A stretch of 64,000 bases of DNA, from positions 62,001-126,000 of the forward strand of contig SSNU01000155.1 in NCBI GenBank assembly GCA_012064415.1, in the 5' to 3' direction. A program made the translations under genes and the position numbers. Of this stretch, positions 22,842 through 32,957 are shown in pieces; positions within the stretch are counted from its first letter, which is position 1; each line of letters begins with the position of its first letter. The stretch is from Gyrodactylus bullatarudis. Lineage: Eukaryota; Platyhelminthes; Monogenea; Gyrodactylidea; Gyrodactylidae. The notes under the pieces were generated by a model. It saw only the letters and a list, made by a program, of their open reading frames with translations, made no database searches and was not told the origin of the DNA.

Positions 22842-22983
22842 AATTCAAACAGGACATAAACGCATGTATTTCAGAATCAAAAAAACTGTTCAATAATTAT
22901 AATTATAATTATCTGTTCATAATAAAAAAATAATTATAACATAAAATAGTGTTTTAAATTAATCTTTTGACATATTCAAATCA
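22771..22983 (-). repeat. 5' LTR
   Basis: 213 bp, TG..CA, matches 19722-19904. The sequence just inside (TGGCGTCATGG a few nt after the LTR) is the likely primer-binding site. Confidence 0.88.
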
Positions 22984-22988
22984 ACGCT

Positions 22989-25900
22989 AATAACGAATAT
23001 GCATTATTTTCAAAAACCAACCTTTTGTTTAGGAGTTATTGACACAAAAAACGACCATTTTTAGAGCCCGAAAATGGATAAATTTTTAATCTCAAGAGAT
23101 GAATTCAAGCTATGATTTCTCGATAAAAAGTTTCTTTCTTTTTTCTCTTCGATCTCTGGGAGTGGTTTTTCAAAAAAACCTTCTTTATATTTTCTAGGAT
23201 ATTATCTTCAAAAACGAGTCATTTTTAAATAGTCATAATTTCTCAATTAAATCTTGCAGTTTGATCAGTCATAGCTCTTTTGAAAGAATATTAATTTTTC
23301 TTACTGGAAAGTGAATGAATGATTTTTAGTTTCTTTTAGATAGAGTTATAAGGCTTGAGAATGTTGAGAGTGTTGTTTTTATTAAGCATGAAGAAGTAAA
23401 CAATACCCTATTTGAGAAGAGACCAAGGTTAGAGAGTAGAAAACGTCTTTGAATCTTCTCAATTTCATTACTCATTTTCATGGTGATGCTTTTGAGTAAG
23501 CCCGCAGTGTAATCAAAATTAGGAAGAATGTCTCATGAGTCATGAGGCCTTCTTGTATCAAGTTGATGTATAAATCATTGTGAGACTTGATACGTTGATC
23601 CATGAAATCAAATCATCATTAAAGCTAAATTATAAATTATAGAAAAAATCAAGTTAGGAAACTATTATTGTGTTCCGATAAAATTCCCATTCCATCAAGT
23701 TGATTTTTCTGATTGTAATTTTTAGTTTTTTACGGAAGGTTTTAGCTATACAACTAGTTTACTGGCCGAAAATGTTTCAAACTAAAAATAATCTTATTCA
23801 ATTACTACAAATAGAGTTGAAGAATTTATCAATTCAAAGCTTATATCTCTTGGTCGAGAGGTATAAATTTTAATTCAGCAAAGCTTCAAGAAAGCTTGTG
23901 ACTGTGGTACTTGAAGCGTACTTGAATTTGGTAGGATAATATCAAAATACAGTCGGAACCGCACCTCAATGGCCACCCTCTTTGAGAAACTCCGATAAAA
24001 TTATATATATATTTTTGATCTATTCTTGGTCTATTTCTACTGAAATATGTATATTATACATTGTAAATGGTAGGACTATGTTGTCTTCTGGCCTGTATTG
24101 GTCTATCTGTAGAAAAAGAAAGGTGTAGTATTTCTTAAATAGATAGTCAGGTGTGTATGGACTAATGAAGAAAAAAATCTAGTCAGAGGTCAATTTTTTC
24201 ATTGTTAAAATGAGCTCCTTTTTTTATTCTCTATTTAATTTTCGCTTTCCCCCTCTGACTGATACCCAGATGAAAAGTATCCATGAGAATAAATCCAATG
24301 CTGATATAAAACTGATAGATTTATATTAGTTTAAATAATAATAATCAGGATATCTATCAAAATCAATATTCCCATTTACAGGTCAGATGGTAAGAGACAT
24401 TTTGCAAGAAATTGAAAGTTGAATTCTAATTTTGAAAATCAATCTGTGATAGAATGCATCGAAATCTTTAAAATGTCTACCGATGAGACACATAAAAGAT
24501 TAGGATAAAACCTCATAATCAATACCAGTCAGGAAGCAAGTGAATCAGTTGTTGATCACTGATTTATTAACAAATTTCTTTAGATTAAAAAAAGATGAAG
24601 GAACAGGCTTATAAAATATTCAAAAATGAGCTGTTTTCATCCAAGGAATCATTGTCTCCTCTATATATAAAGATTTTTACGTACGTGATAGAATGCTTTT
24701 AGCTTAATGAGCTGAATATAATCGGAAAAAAGTTATCAATTTCCTCTCGAGTGAGTGAGCGTACATGGAAAGAATGAGATAATTACAGAGTCTTTCTTTC
24801 AATCAATATCATCTCAGTAACAGTAGTATTATAATACATAATTATGAAAGTGATTAAATACAGCTGTAACAGTTCTACTCAACAGGGTCATGTTAAATTC
24901 TTGTTATTTTCTCAGAGTACTATTCAGTAGTGACCTGTAATTCGAATTAAAAATGCAAATTTCGTACATATTCCATCAAAATAATATAAATAATGAGTCA
25001 TTATTAATGACGGATTAATAATAAAATAATAAAATTTATTACAAAAAACGCAGTAATAAGCCCAATCACAAAATATATATTTGATCTTGAAATAGTATTT
25101 AAATGTTAACTGGGGTAGAGTCTGAAGAGACCCGGCGAAATATAATGTTTATCACTAAAATATACGCTCGTTTTCTTGAACCTTCCTTATGAGTTTAGGA
25201 ACCAACAATGATATTCTTGATGAAGTTCGACAATATTATCGTTCAAATGAAATATTTTCATAAAAATGTAATTACACAAAATTGCTTTTTATTCAAACTA
25301 AATTTTATTTTTAAACATTAAATGTTGAGAAAATAATTTTGCAAATAATCAAAATGAATTTTGATGGCAAAAAATATTTATCGGTGCAAGTAACTGATAG
25401 CGAATTCAACCCTATAAAAGATCAGCACTGTCAATCGGTTGAACTACTACTAAGAATTAAAAGTAATCACTGTCAGGTAATACAACCGAGAGTTCAAGTG
25501 AATCTTGGATGATTGAAACACTTTCATTCCGAAAATTTCCGAATCGCCACAATTTCCCTTCTGATATAAACAAAAAAATAACTATGAAATAAGTTTTGAT
25601 TTGTTTTATTGTATAGAAATCCTACATATCAGTAATCAAATAACAACTCTTCTCTAGAGTTAAATTTTATAATGTCTTAGGTAGGTTGATATCATTAATC
25701 CTTGATCAATTATTATCAAAGCTTGATGAACGATAGATAGGTCCAATTAAGATCCTAGGTATTCTTAGTGATGGTTCTTGCGAAGAAGAAGAAGAAGGTA
25801 TCAAATTTCTTTTAGAAATTTTATAAGCTCTTGAATTTTAATATGAATAATTTTTGAAAAAATATATATTTCACAGGGTTATCGAAAATTAACACGTGTT

Positions 25901-26036
25901 TTAATAATTTTATTTTCGGTACTTTTTCGGATTTTTTCAGACGGATCCGAATCTGAATTATCTAAAGAACCCTACTTGGATCTTTTCTGATTAGATTAAG
26001 AATTCAATTAAGTTTCTAAAATTTGGTTAAAAATTA
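22989..26036. other. Intergenic, repeats only
   Basis: No exon or domain recognised. 24060-24170 carries one copy of the segment also found near 1845-1930 and 53240-53290. 25100-25150 holds an LTR-like CTGAAGA-N8-GAAA motif. 25640-25870 is one copy of a repeat whose partner is 28970-29220. Confidence 0.6.
25640..25870 (+). repeat. Dispersed direct repeat, copy 1
   Basis: Shares gatcctaggta, tatggttttgc-like and 'ggtatcaaat.tcttttaaa' words in the same order with 28970-29220 on the same strand. The pair brackets the inverted-repeat element 26037-27918. 35250-35300 holds a short related piece. Confidence 0.55.
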
Positions 26037-26611
26037 GGGATACATTGACAAAAAATGTATATATGGGTAGGCTAATTGACAAAAAATATTTTCACGAATT
26101 CATTAGATGTATAGTATATGGGCTATTATCAAATAGTGTTTTTCACAAAATGTATTGGTGTGTTCGGGATTTTAAAAACATGAATAGATATTTTCAATTG
26201 ATGTTTGCTATTGAACGTCTTACCCCGAAAAATAACCGAAATAGATTTTCCATTTGCGAGCCTACAAAAATAATGACTAAAAAATTTTTTTTGAAAATAC
26301 AGTATTTCGATTTCAAGGCATTATTATAATGGGAAATTAACCTAAAATGTATAAATAGGTACGCTAATCAATAGAAAATGTAATGACATTTGATGATTTA
26401 AAAAAAACCTTGAATTTAGTAGTAGTTTTGAAATTATCTCGATGTTTTACTCTTAATATTTTTATTCAGTTAAATAGTTTATTATTGATTATTAAAGATT
26501 CTTCTTGTAAATTCAATTATCTTATTCCTTTTTCATCTTGAAAAAATTTTTTAGGTATTATTTTTGTAGGCTCTCAATTGTTATTTCGCAAATGGAAAAC
26601 CTTTATTATTC

Positions 26612-27190
26612 CTAAATATTTGGCTTGAAAACAATAGATGATATTTGACTGCTCCTTTGGTTGCTATCTTTGAGTTGAAATTTGAAGAGACGAGTTGTGC
26701 TGAATACAACCCTCAATTGTAAGTCGTTATAATTTTCATTTACTAGTGTGTTCAATTTTCTTCTCTTGAACGTGAGTTTGACGTAGATTTGGATAGTCGA
26801 TTCATTTTGTTCCTCCTGTATTTCAGGTTGATTGATTGCTTCGTCTTCCAAAGCTTTTTCTATGTATTTTCGAACAAAATTGTCTGGGTATCCATTTTTA
26901 TTTCATCTATCTCATTCAAGAATTCCTCTTCGCTAACAATTCTTTTGGTTGATTAAGCCTACTGTCAACCCTGATTTGTAACTTTTTCGACAGAAACTCT
27001 CAAAATGGAGGTATTTATCTGTATCTGATTTTTCGTGGTGGAGGTTTCTTTGTATAGTTCCATCAGGTTTACATCAAAGAAACTCAATGTGTTATCTATT
27101 TCATCATTTTTAGAGAAATTGATGCTTTGGTGAATTGCATTCATCTCGCTGTAGAAGTCTGTAATAGACGCATTTTGTAGACCGTATTCT
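26612..27190 (-). pseudogene. Penelope-like element relic
   Basis: Two minus-strand frames (about 27190-26965 and, after a break, 26940-26612) align in order with the element at 29807-30530: a late-RT segment (TLSFFDVNLMEL), a linker reading RIVSEEEFLNEIDEI, then NQPEIQEEQNE and KLTFKRRKLNTLVNENY. In the better copy the same linker reads RIASPEEIPKEI and the last block KLNFKADGFSNDVRRRLNNL. Several stops are present. It sits inside a DNA transposon, so it was inserted or captured. Confidence 0.55.
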
Positions 27191-27235
27191 ATACATCTAT
27201 TGAATTCTTGAAAATAAACCCAATTCACACGAAAA

Positions 27236-27868
27236 TAAGAATTTACTATTTTTACAAAAAACTCGATATTTTTCTCAGGATCCAAGGAATTGAATTCTAA
27301 AACGGAATAAGCTAATAAGATATTCGAAAAAATTCAATCTGACCAAAATTAGACCGTTTTTCGAATTTTGAAAATGTACCAAATTTCCACATTTTCAACA
27401 AAATTTTTTACCGATTTTGATGATTCGAAGCTGTTAAGTAATGATATTTGGGATCAACATTAGACGAAGAATTCGAATTCACCTGCAGAAGTTCACTGAA
27501 ATTCGTCATTACTGTGGGAAATCGAACCATTTGAATTTTTCGATTATCACGAAGGCAAATTATCCAAAATCTTGAAGTCTAACTTTTTCAAATATCATTA
27601 CTTAACAGCTTCGAATCATCAAAATCGGTGAAAAATTTTCGGTTCAAAAGTTGAAAAAGTGGAAATTTGGTACATTTTCGAAATTCGAAAAACGGCCTAA
27701 TTTTGGCCAGACTGAATTTTTTTTGAAATTTTTTCGAATATCCACATCTTATTAGCTTATTTCGTTTTGAAATTCAAAAAATCATTTTTTTCTTTGGATC
27801 CTGAGAAAAATATCGATTTTTTTGTAAAAACAGTAAATTCTCATCTTCATGTCAATTAGGTTTACAAT
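27236..27868. repeat. Foldback nested in the right TIR
   Basis: Outer ends 'gaatttactatttttacaaaaa' type and their inverse (ending cttcatgtcaattag) surround arms with matching words in inverted order (gcttcgaatcatcaaaatcgg and its complement). It splits the right TIR of the host element. A half copy lies at 50446-50720. Confidence 0.65.
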
Positions 27869-27918
27869 ACACTTTTTGTCAATTAGCCTACCCATATATA
27901 CATTTTTGTCAATATCCC

Positions 27919-29806
27919 CAAAAATAAAAAAAATTGATCAAGAAAATCAAAATCAAACGTAATCCGATCTTCGATTTGTTGAAATTGATATTTTTGAGGA
28001 AATAATATGAATTTTAGGATCTTTTAAGACTAATTTATTGATCACTTGTTAAAATTTTGTGATCCGATCAGATCAAACAAATATTCGATAATTTTAAGAA
28101 AATGAGTGGGTCAGTAAATCATAACATTTTTGAAAACTTTAAGTAGAAAATTTAGTATCTCAGAGGGTGATTGGAACCAAACAAGGAATAAAAATCTACT
28201 GAAAGTAAAAATTTACTGTAATTCAAATTCCCTTTTTGAATCTTTATTCGGATATAAAAATTTCATTCAAAATCATTATGCTTTTCACTTTCTTCCCCTA
28301 TATAAAAGCAATAAACACAGACAGACTGAAGAATTTATGAGTGGCATCTTCCGGTGTGAACAAATTATGGAGGATTCTTGATATTCATCTTGCATATTCC
28401 GTCGCTGTTTTTGATGTGCATTGAGCGCACAATTGTAGTAGGAACTTTTAGTTTTAAATGATATACAATATTACTTGGACGAAAAATTCAAATAAAATAT
28501 AGTTAATAACTACACGGGTAGTGATTTGAAAAAAAATTTACAAGATCTTGATCCGGTTTAAATTATCTTGAATAAAATTTTGTGCAGATTTCAGATCTGC
28601 TTTCAGACTTACTAGCGTTAATATTTTGGCCGATATGGCCAAAACATGAAATAATGCTAATTTGAGTCGCTCAACGAACTTAATTGAAAATTTTGGTATG
28701 AAAACATAGGAATCAGAAATTGATTTTATCTCCATTAGAACGAGCGCAAAGTTTCGCGTTAATTAATGGGTAATAAGCGGATTCAGCGCTCTCGCAAAGC
28801 TTTTTTAAATGCACATAAAGTTATAGAAAGAACCTTTAAAAAATACATATTTCGCGAGTGTTTCTCTTCTTATTTGACATGTGGATTTTAAAAAAGTTTA
28901 AATTTTAAGTCAGTAAAATTTAATTTTCTTTCGAATGATGCCCTTTTTATTAGCGTAGGATTAATCGTTTGGAAGTTATTAAGCTTTATCCAAGCCAGCA
29001 TTTTTATCAATTCTCATTGGTTCAATGACATTGATGAAACTTGATTTATAAAACAATTGATAATTATAATCAGAGCCTTTTAAATAACGATAAATTAGGT
29101 CCAGAGAAGATCCTAGGTACCCTTAGATATGGTTTTTGCTTAGAACTAGGTATCAAATCTCTTTTAAACATGTTTTAAACTCTTGCATTTTAATTTGAAT
29201 AATTTTTTCTACACAAAAATTATTTCTCATGATTGATGAACCCTAGTTTTAAGATTATCTGGCATTCACCATAAACTCACTATTCACAATTTTTCTACAT
29301 ATCAAAGTTAGGAGTAGAGACTACCATGAGAATTTGAATCAAGTTTCTTCAGTTATTTATAAACTATCAATAAAATATTTATTTTACAACTTTCTGTAGT
29401 TATGAGACTTAAATATATGATAATTAAAGTGTGGGGTCCAATGGACCCCAATTTGTGGAATATGCTATAACAAGCATTTCCAGTGCAAGGGTTAAAGTAG
29501 CGACCCTGCATTTAGCAATTTAATTTAAACATTCTATATAGTTTATAAATATGTAAGAAAATATATTTAAAACCAAATGCGCATTTCTCAAAGGATCATC
29601 AGTGGTCTCTCTTTGAAAATGATAAAATTAAAGTTTGAATGAAAAATAATAATTTACAATTTACAAAGAAATAGTATAAGTTAAAGAATATAATGGTCAT
29701 GAATAGAAATAAGAATATTATGTAAGCTGAAAAAACACCAAAAACTCTTCAATAAATAGCAACAGTGAAGAGAAAAAGGTGAAAAAGCTCACATAGGCCA
29801 TGATAG
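27919..29806. other. Intergenic, repeats only
   Basis: 28970-29220 is the partner of 25640-25870. 29425-29445 holds a short palindrome ggggtccaatggacccc. 29600-29800 (downstream of the Penelope-like ORF) shares 'tgtaagctgaaa' and 'cagtgaagagaaaa.gtgaaaaagct' with 40960-41080, a probable common 3' UTR. No gene recognised. Confidence 0.55.
28970..29220 (+). repeat. Dispersed direct repeat, copy 2
   Basis: Same order of shared words as 25640-25870 (gatcctaggta, ggtatcaaatctcttttaaa, ttgaataattttt). Confidence 0.55.
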
Positions 29807-30530
29807 TTAAAGATTAAATGAATAATTCTTTTGGACACACAAATTAGGTTTACACATGTTGATGAAAAATTTCTCCTTCACCCACACATCCCCTGGGTTT
29901 TTGTATAAGATGGAAAAATTAGAAATTGAAGCAGCATGGTTTTCCTGTTTTAGATGTCTGGTCACCGCGGTATCTTTATTGAGATGATCATGAGATCTAG
30001 TTAATAACTTCCTAATAGTACGCCCTATATACGAAGCACCACAGTCACACAGAAACTTGTAAATCAATAGAGTCTTTTCTTGAGGGCCAAGCAAATCCTT
30101 ATGGATTAAACTGAACAATCTCTGAGTTTTGAATATAATTTTCAATTGTATATTGTCATAATGTTGATCGATGAGATTATTGAGTCTTCTCCTAACATCA
30201 TTACTAAAACCATCAGCTTTGAAGTTAAGTTTCATGAAAACTTTAGTTTTCTCGCCTTCCTCTGTATTGACAACCTCATCTCTAACCAAAGGTTGATTGA
30301 TGAACTTGTCCACAAATTTGGCTGGATAACCATTTTCCATTAAACAAGACTTCGCCGACTCTATTTCTTTTGGTATTTCTTCCGGACTAGCAATCCTTCG
30401 TATTCTCTTCCCTAGACCAATTCCTAAGCCAACTTTATGTGAAACTGGACTAAAACTGGCATAATGGAGATATTTCCCATTGTCAGTCTTTTTCTATCAA
30501 AGTTCTTGTTTTTTGAATGAAATCTTGAGG
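29807..30530 (-). pseudogene. Penelope-like retroelement, 3' part with GIY-YIG endonuclease
   Basis: The minus-strand frame from about 30525 to 29807 carries, in order, KTDNGKYLHYAS and SPVSHKVGLGIGLGKR (RT-linker typical of Penelope-like elements), MENGYPAKFVDKFIN, then the GIY-YIG nuclease: IYKFLCDCGASYIGRTIRKLLTRSHDH, ending in YSFNL. The reverse-transcriptase core upstream is missing, so this is a 5'-truncated copy. Known members use the GIY-YIG domain to nick target DNA. Relatives lie at 26612-27190 and probably at 31200-31790 and 52790-53300. Confidence 0.8.
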
Positions 30531-31199
30531 ACCCAATTAGTAAAACTTCCATCAAGTTAATTAAAGTCTTACTGAATAATCATGTGTTTAGAGTAAATGG
30601 GATTTATATCCCTGATCTTGATCCGTCGCCTACAACTAAGTATGGATAAAAATAGTTTTTTTATGATCTCTGTGATCTTCACAATAAAGCTCTAAAGCCT
30701 CTAATCTCTTTATACTTGGATGGTTGGATTAAGTTTCAGATTCAATTATAATAGGAGTTCAGTATTTCCCAAGGTTTTAGCTATCCTTCCAGTTCTGTTA
30801 CTCTATGGGAATTAATTTATCTTATTAATGTAATTTAGACATTAGTAGGAAGTTTATTGGCCATCTAAGAAAGGAAGAAGAGACAAATACAGTAGTTGAA
30901 CAATAAGAATGCTTGTCGTTTCACTCAAGTGAAACATAAAAAAATCTAACTTTTTTGTGAATCTGGACATTGCGTTTCTTCTCTCCTCATTCTCGAATCG
31001 ATAGGTAGATTTAAAAAATAAATTCATCCTTACAAATGGTGAAGATGAGCAAGAATTTTTTGAATTTATTTCATTGAAATTTTCAGGTCCTAAATATCAA
31101 TTTTTAATCAAGAACTTGGCAATTCTGAGATATTTTCCGATAAACTAAAGTTATATGATATTCAAATAACTTACTCAGGTGGAAAATCATAGGTTGAAC

Positions 31200-31790
31200 A
31201 GAAAAATATGGAAGTAACATAAAAAAGCCATAGAAAATGTACAGGTATTAAAAATATGATTTCGGAGTCTATAGAAATCCAACCAAACGAGGTTATTTAT
31301 GGTAATAAGACAGATATAAATTGGAAATCGTTGATTAGAATCGATTGATTAGAGTTGAGAAGTAATCTGATTGGCTTAATGTTTTGAATCAAAACTTTTG
31401 ATTGTACACACAAGGTTGTAAGTATCTTAAGTTTTTTTGAAAATTCTCACGGCAGAAGAAGAATACGAAATGTATTCGAAATATTGTGTGAGTCCAAACT
31501 ATTTTTATCAGATTAATCTGAATGTTTTTTATTCTTATCTTGATCTTAATTTTCCTTAAAGTGATGAGTACATTTTAAAATCTGAATAGGAAATACAGAA
31601 GCTCATTGAGTATGCCATTAAAAAACGCTATCCTATTCATATAACTCGGATCCCTTCTATATCATAAACTCATTCCTAGCTCATTCCGCAAGCTTGTATT
31701 ACTTTAATTGTTATTTCAATGTTCTAATTGCTAAACCTAGTACTTCTTCTATACAAGTTTCTAATTGAATACCAGTGCAAGCCAGCCAGG
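31200..31790 (+). repeat. Degraded copy of a coding repeat (partner at 52790-53300)
   Basis: The sequence from 'aaaaatatgatttcgga.tctatagaaat' to 'gccagccaggtggtaa' follows 52865-53285 closely. The first part reads RYKNMISESIEIQPN followed by NWKSL, like the end of GIY-YIG/Penelope proteins (ESIEI..). The second part contains ATGTATTCGAAATATTGTG, the same ORF start as the better copy, here interrupted by stops. Confidence 0.5.
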
Positions 31791-32281
31791 TGGTAAAAGA
31801 ATCGCCTATCAGTTTTTTTAAATTTTTGGATCAATTCTATATTCGTGAATAAAGAAGAACGGCCACTTCTAAAATATTTTGGTGAAAGGATAGAACGGTA
31901 TTACCTAATCTAATTAGAAAATTATGAATAAATTCAATTCGAAATAGTCATGCGGGAGAAGATTTATAGAAAAAGCCTAATGTAATTTAGTGATCCAACT
32001 TTTTTTCCTCGAAAAGACACATTTGGAGCAGAAAGTCTGGAAAGAATGCCATGAAATGAAAATAGATAGTAACTTTGCACTGTTCTTGTGATAAACCAAC
32101 CAGAAGTTAACCAAAAAATTAAAAAGTTCGTTGTAAAATTTAGCTTCGACGCTTTACACAAGCCTTTTCTGAACCTCTTCGTTATTTGAATGATAAGGAA
32201 TTTTTGTTCATAAAAGGCAGTCTTCACGAGCAATAGACTAAGTCCATAATCATCATACTTTTTCTATAGGTACTTTGCAAA

Positions 32282-32592
32282 GCTAATTGATATGAAGTTG
32301 GGAATCTATGATTTTTACAGAAATCTCGATTTTTTCACCAAAAATTCGAATTTTTAAAAGATTTTTTAGAATCCTACTCATATTGCTCACCAATTGAAGA
32401 AAAAATATTTTTAATGAAAAATATGGCCATTTTCCAAAATCCCATTTTTTCGAACTTTGAACCGAAAATATTTAATGATTTATAAATTTAAATTGTTTTT
32501 CTTCACCTGCTGAAAGTGAGCAATATGAGTAGGATTCCAAAAAAATCGAGATTTCTGTAAAAATCATAGATTCCCAACTTCATATCAACCAA
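32282..32592. repeat. Short foldback (MITE-like)
   Basis: Arms begin gctaattgatatgaagttggg and end in its near-complement, with 'tatgatttttacagaaatctcgat' mirrored near the other end. Same termini as 55311-55975 and, more diverged, 39021-39750 and 51571-52060. Confidence 0.75.
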
Positions 32593-32957
32593 TTTTATTA
32601 ACTTTTAGAACAAGATTCACACATACAAGAAAGAACAAAAATCCAAGCGAGTTAATCCAAAAGAAATTTCGCTAGATAATCCTATGAATTGATACGAAGG
32701 TCTGAATAAATAAATGGTTTTACACAAAATCTTAATTATCGAATTTTTACTTGATAAATTTTTATTGATTTCGAAGTGCAAGGATTGTAAAGATAGAATA
32801 TTTGAGAGTACCGCCATTTTTGGTAGATCCTAGATCAATTAATTTTGCAAAGAGTAAAGATGATAAAGAAATCAAAATTCGACTCATAAACTATCAACTT
32901 CATATCTTGTTGGGGGGGGGGGAGTTTGGAATATTTCAAGAAAGACCTCATTTCGGC

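Larger units (their letters stand above)
19722..22983 (-). mobile_element. LTR retrotransposon, Ty3/gypsy type, defective
   Basis: 3.26-kb element read on the minus strand: 5' LTR (22983-22771), gag, nucleocapsid, protease/reverse transcriptase, RNase H, start of integrase, a C-terminal pol remnant, a polypurine tract and 3' LTR (19904-19722). TG..CA LTR ends and a 5-bp duplication show that the borders are intact. The coding part has several frameshifts, deletions inside reverse transcriptase and no integrase catalytic core, so the copy cannot move by itself. Domain order RT-RNaseH-IN and the YQDD motif point to Ty3/gypsy. Confidence 0.92.
26037..27918. mobile_element. Non-autonomous Mutator-like TIR element with captured or nested sequences
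   Basis: The ends begin GGGATA and contain tgacaaaaa.tgtatatatggg and taggctaattgacaaaaa on both sides in inverted orientation. The outermost bases match the ends of the intact MULE at 42345-46295 (GGGATAATGACAAAAA). Flanking 9-mers taaaaatta and caaaaataa agree at 7 of 9 positions, compatible with an eroded MULE-type duplication. No transposase lies inside; the interior has Penelope-like coding relics and, in the right TIR, a nested foldback. A second, inverted copy of the left part lies at 48930-49745. Confidence 0.65.
30531..32957. other. Intergenic, repeats and relics
   Basis: Holds a degraded repeat at 31200-31790 (partner 52790-53300) and a foldback at 32282-32592. 32915-32924 is a G homopolymer. 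No further Kv2 exon was recognised. Confidence 0.5.

Noticed and set aside
29425..29445. Palindrome ggggtccaatggacccc as a transposon end
   Set aside because: No matching partner end was found nearby.
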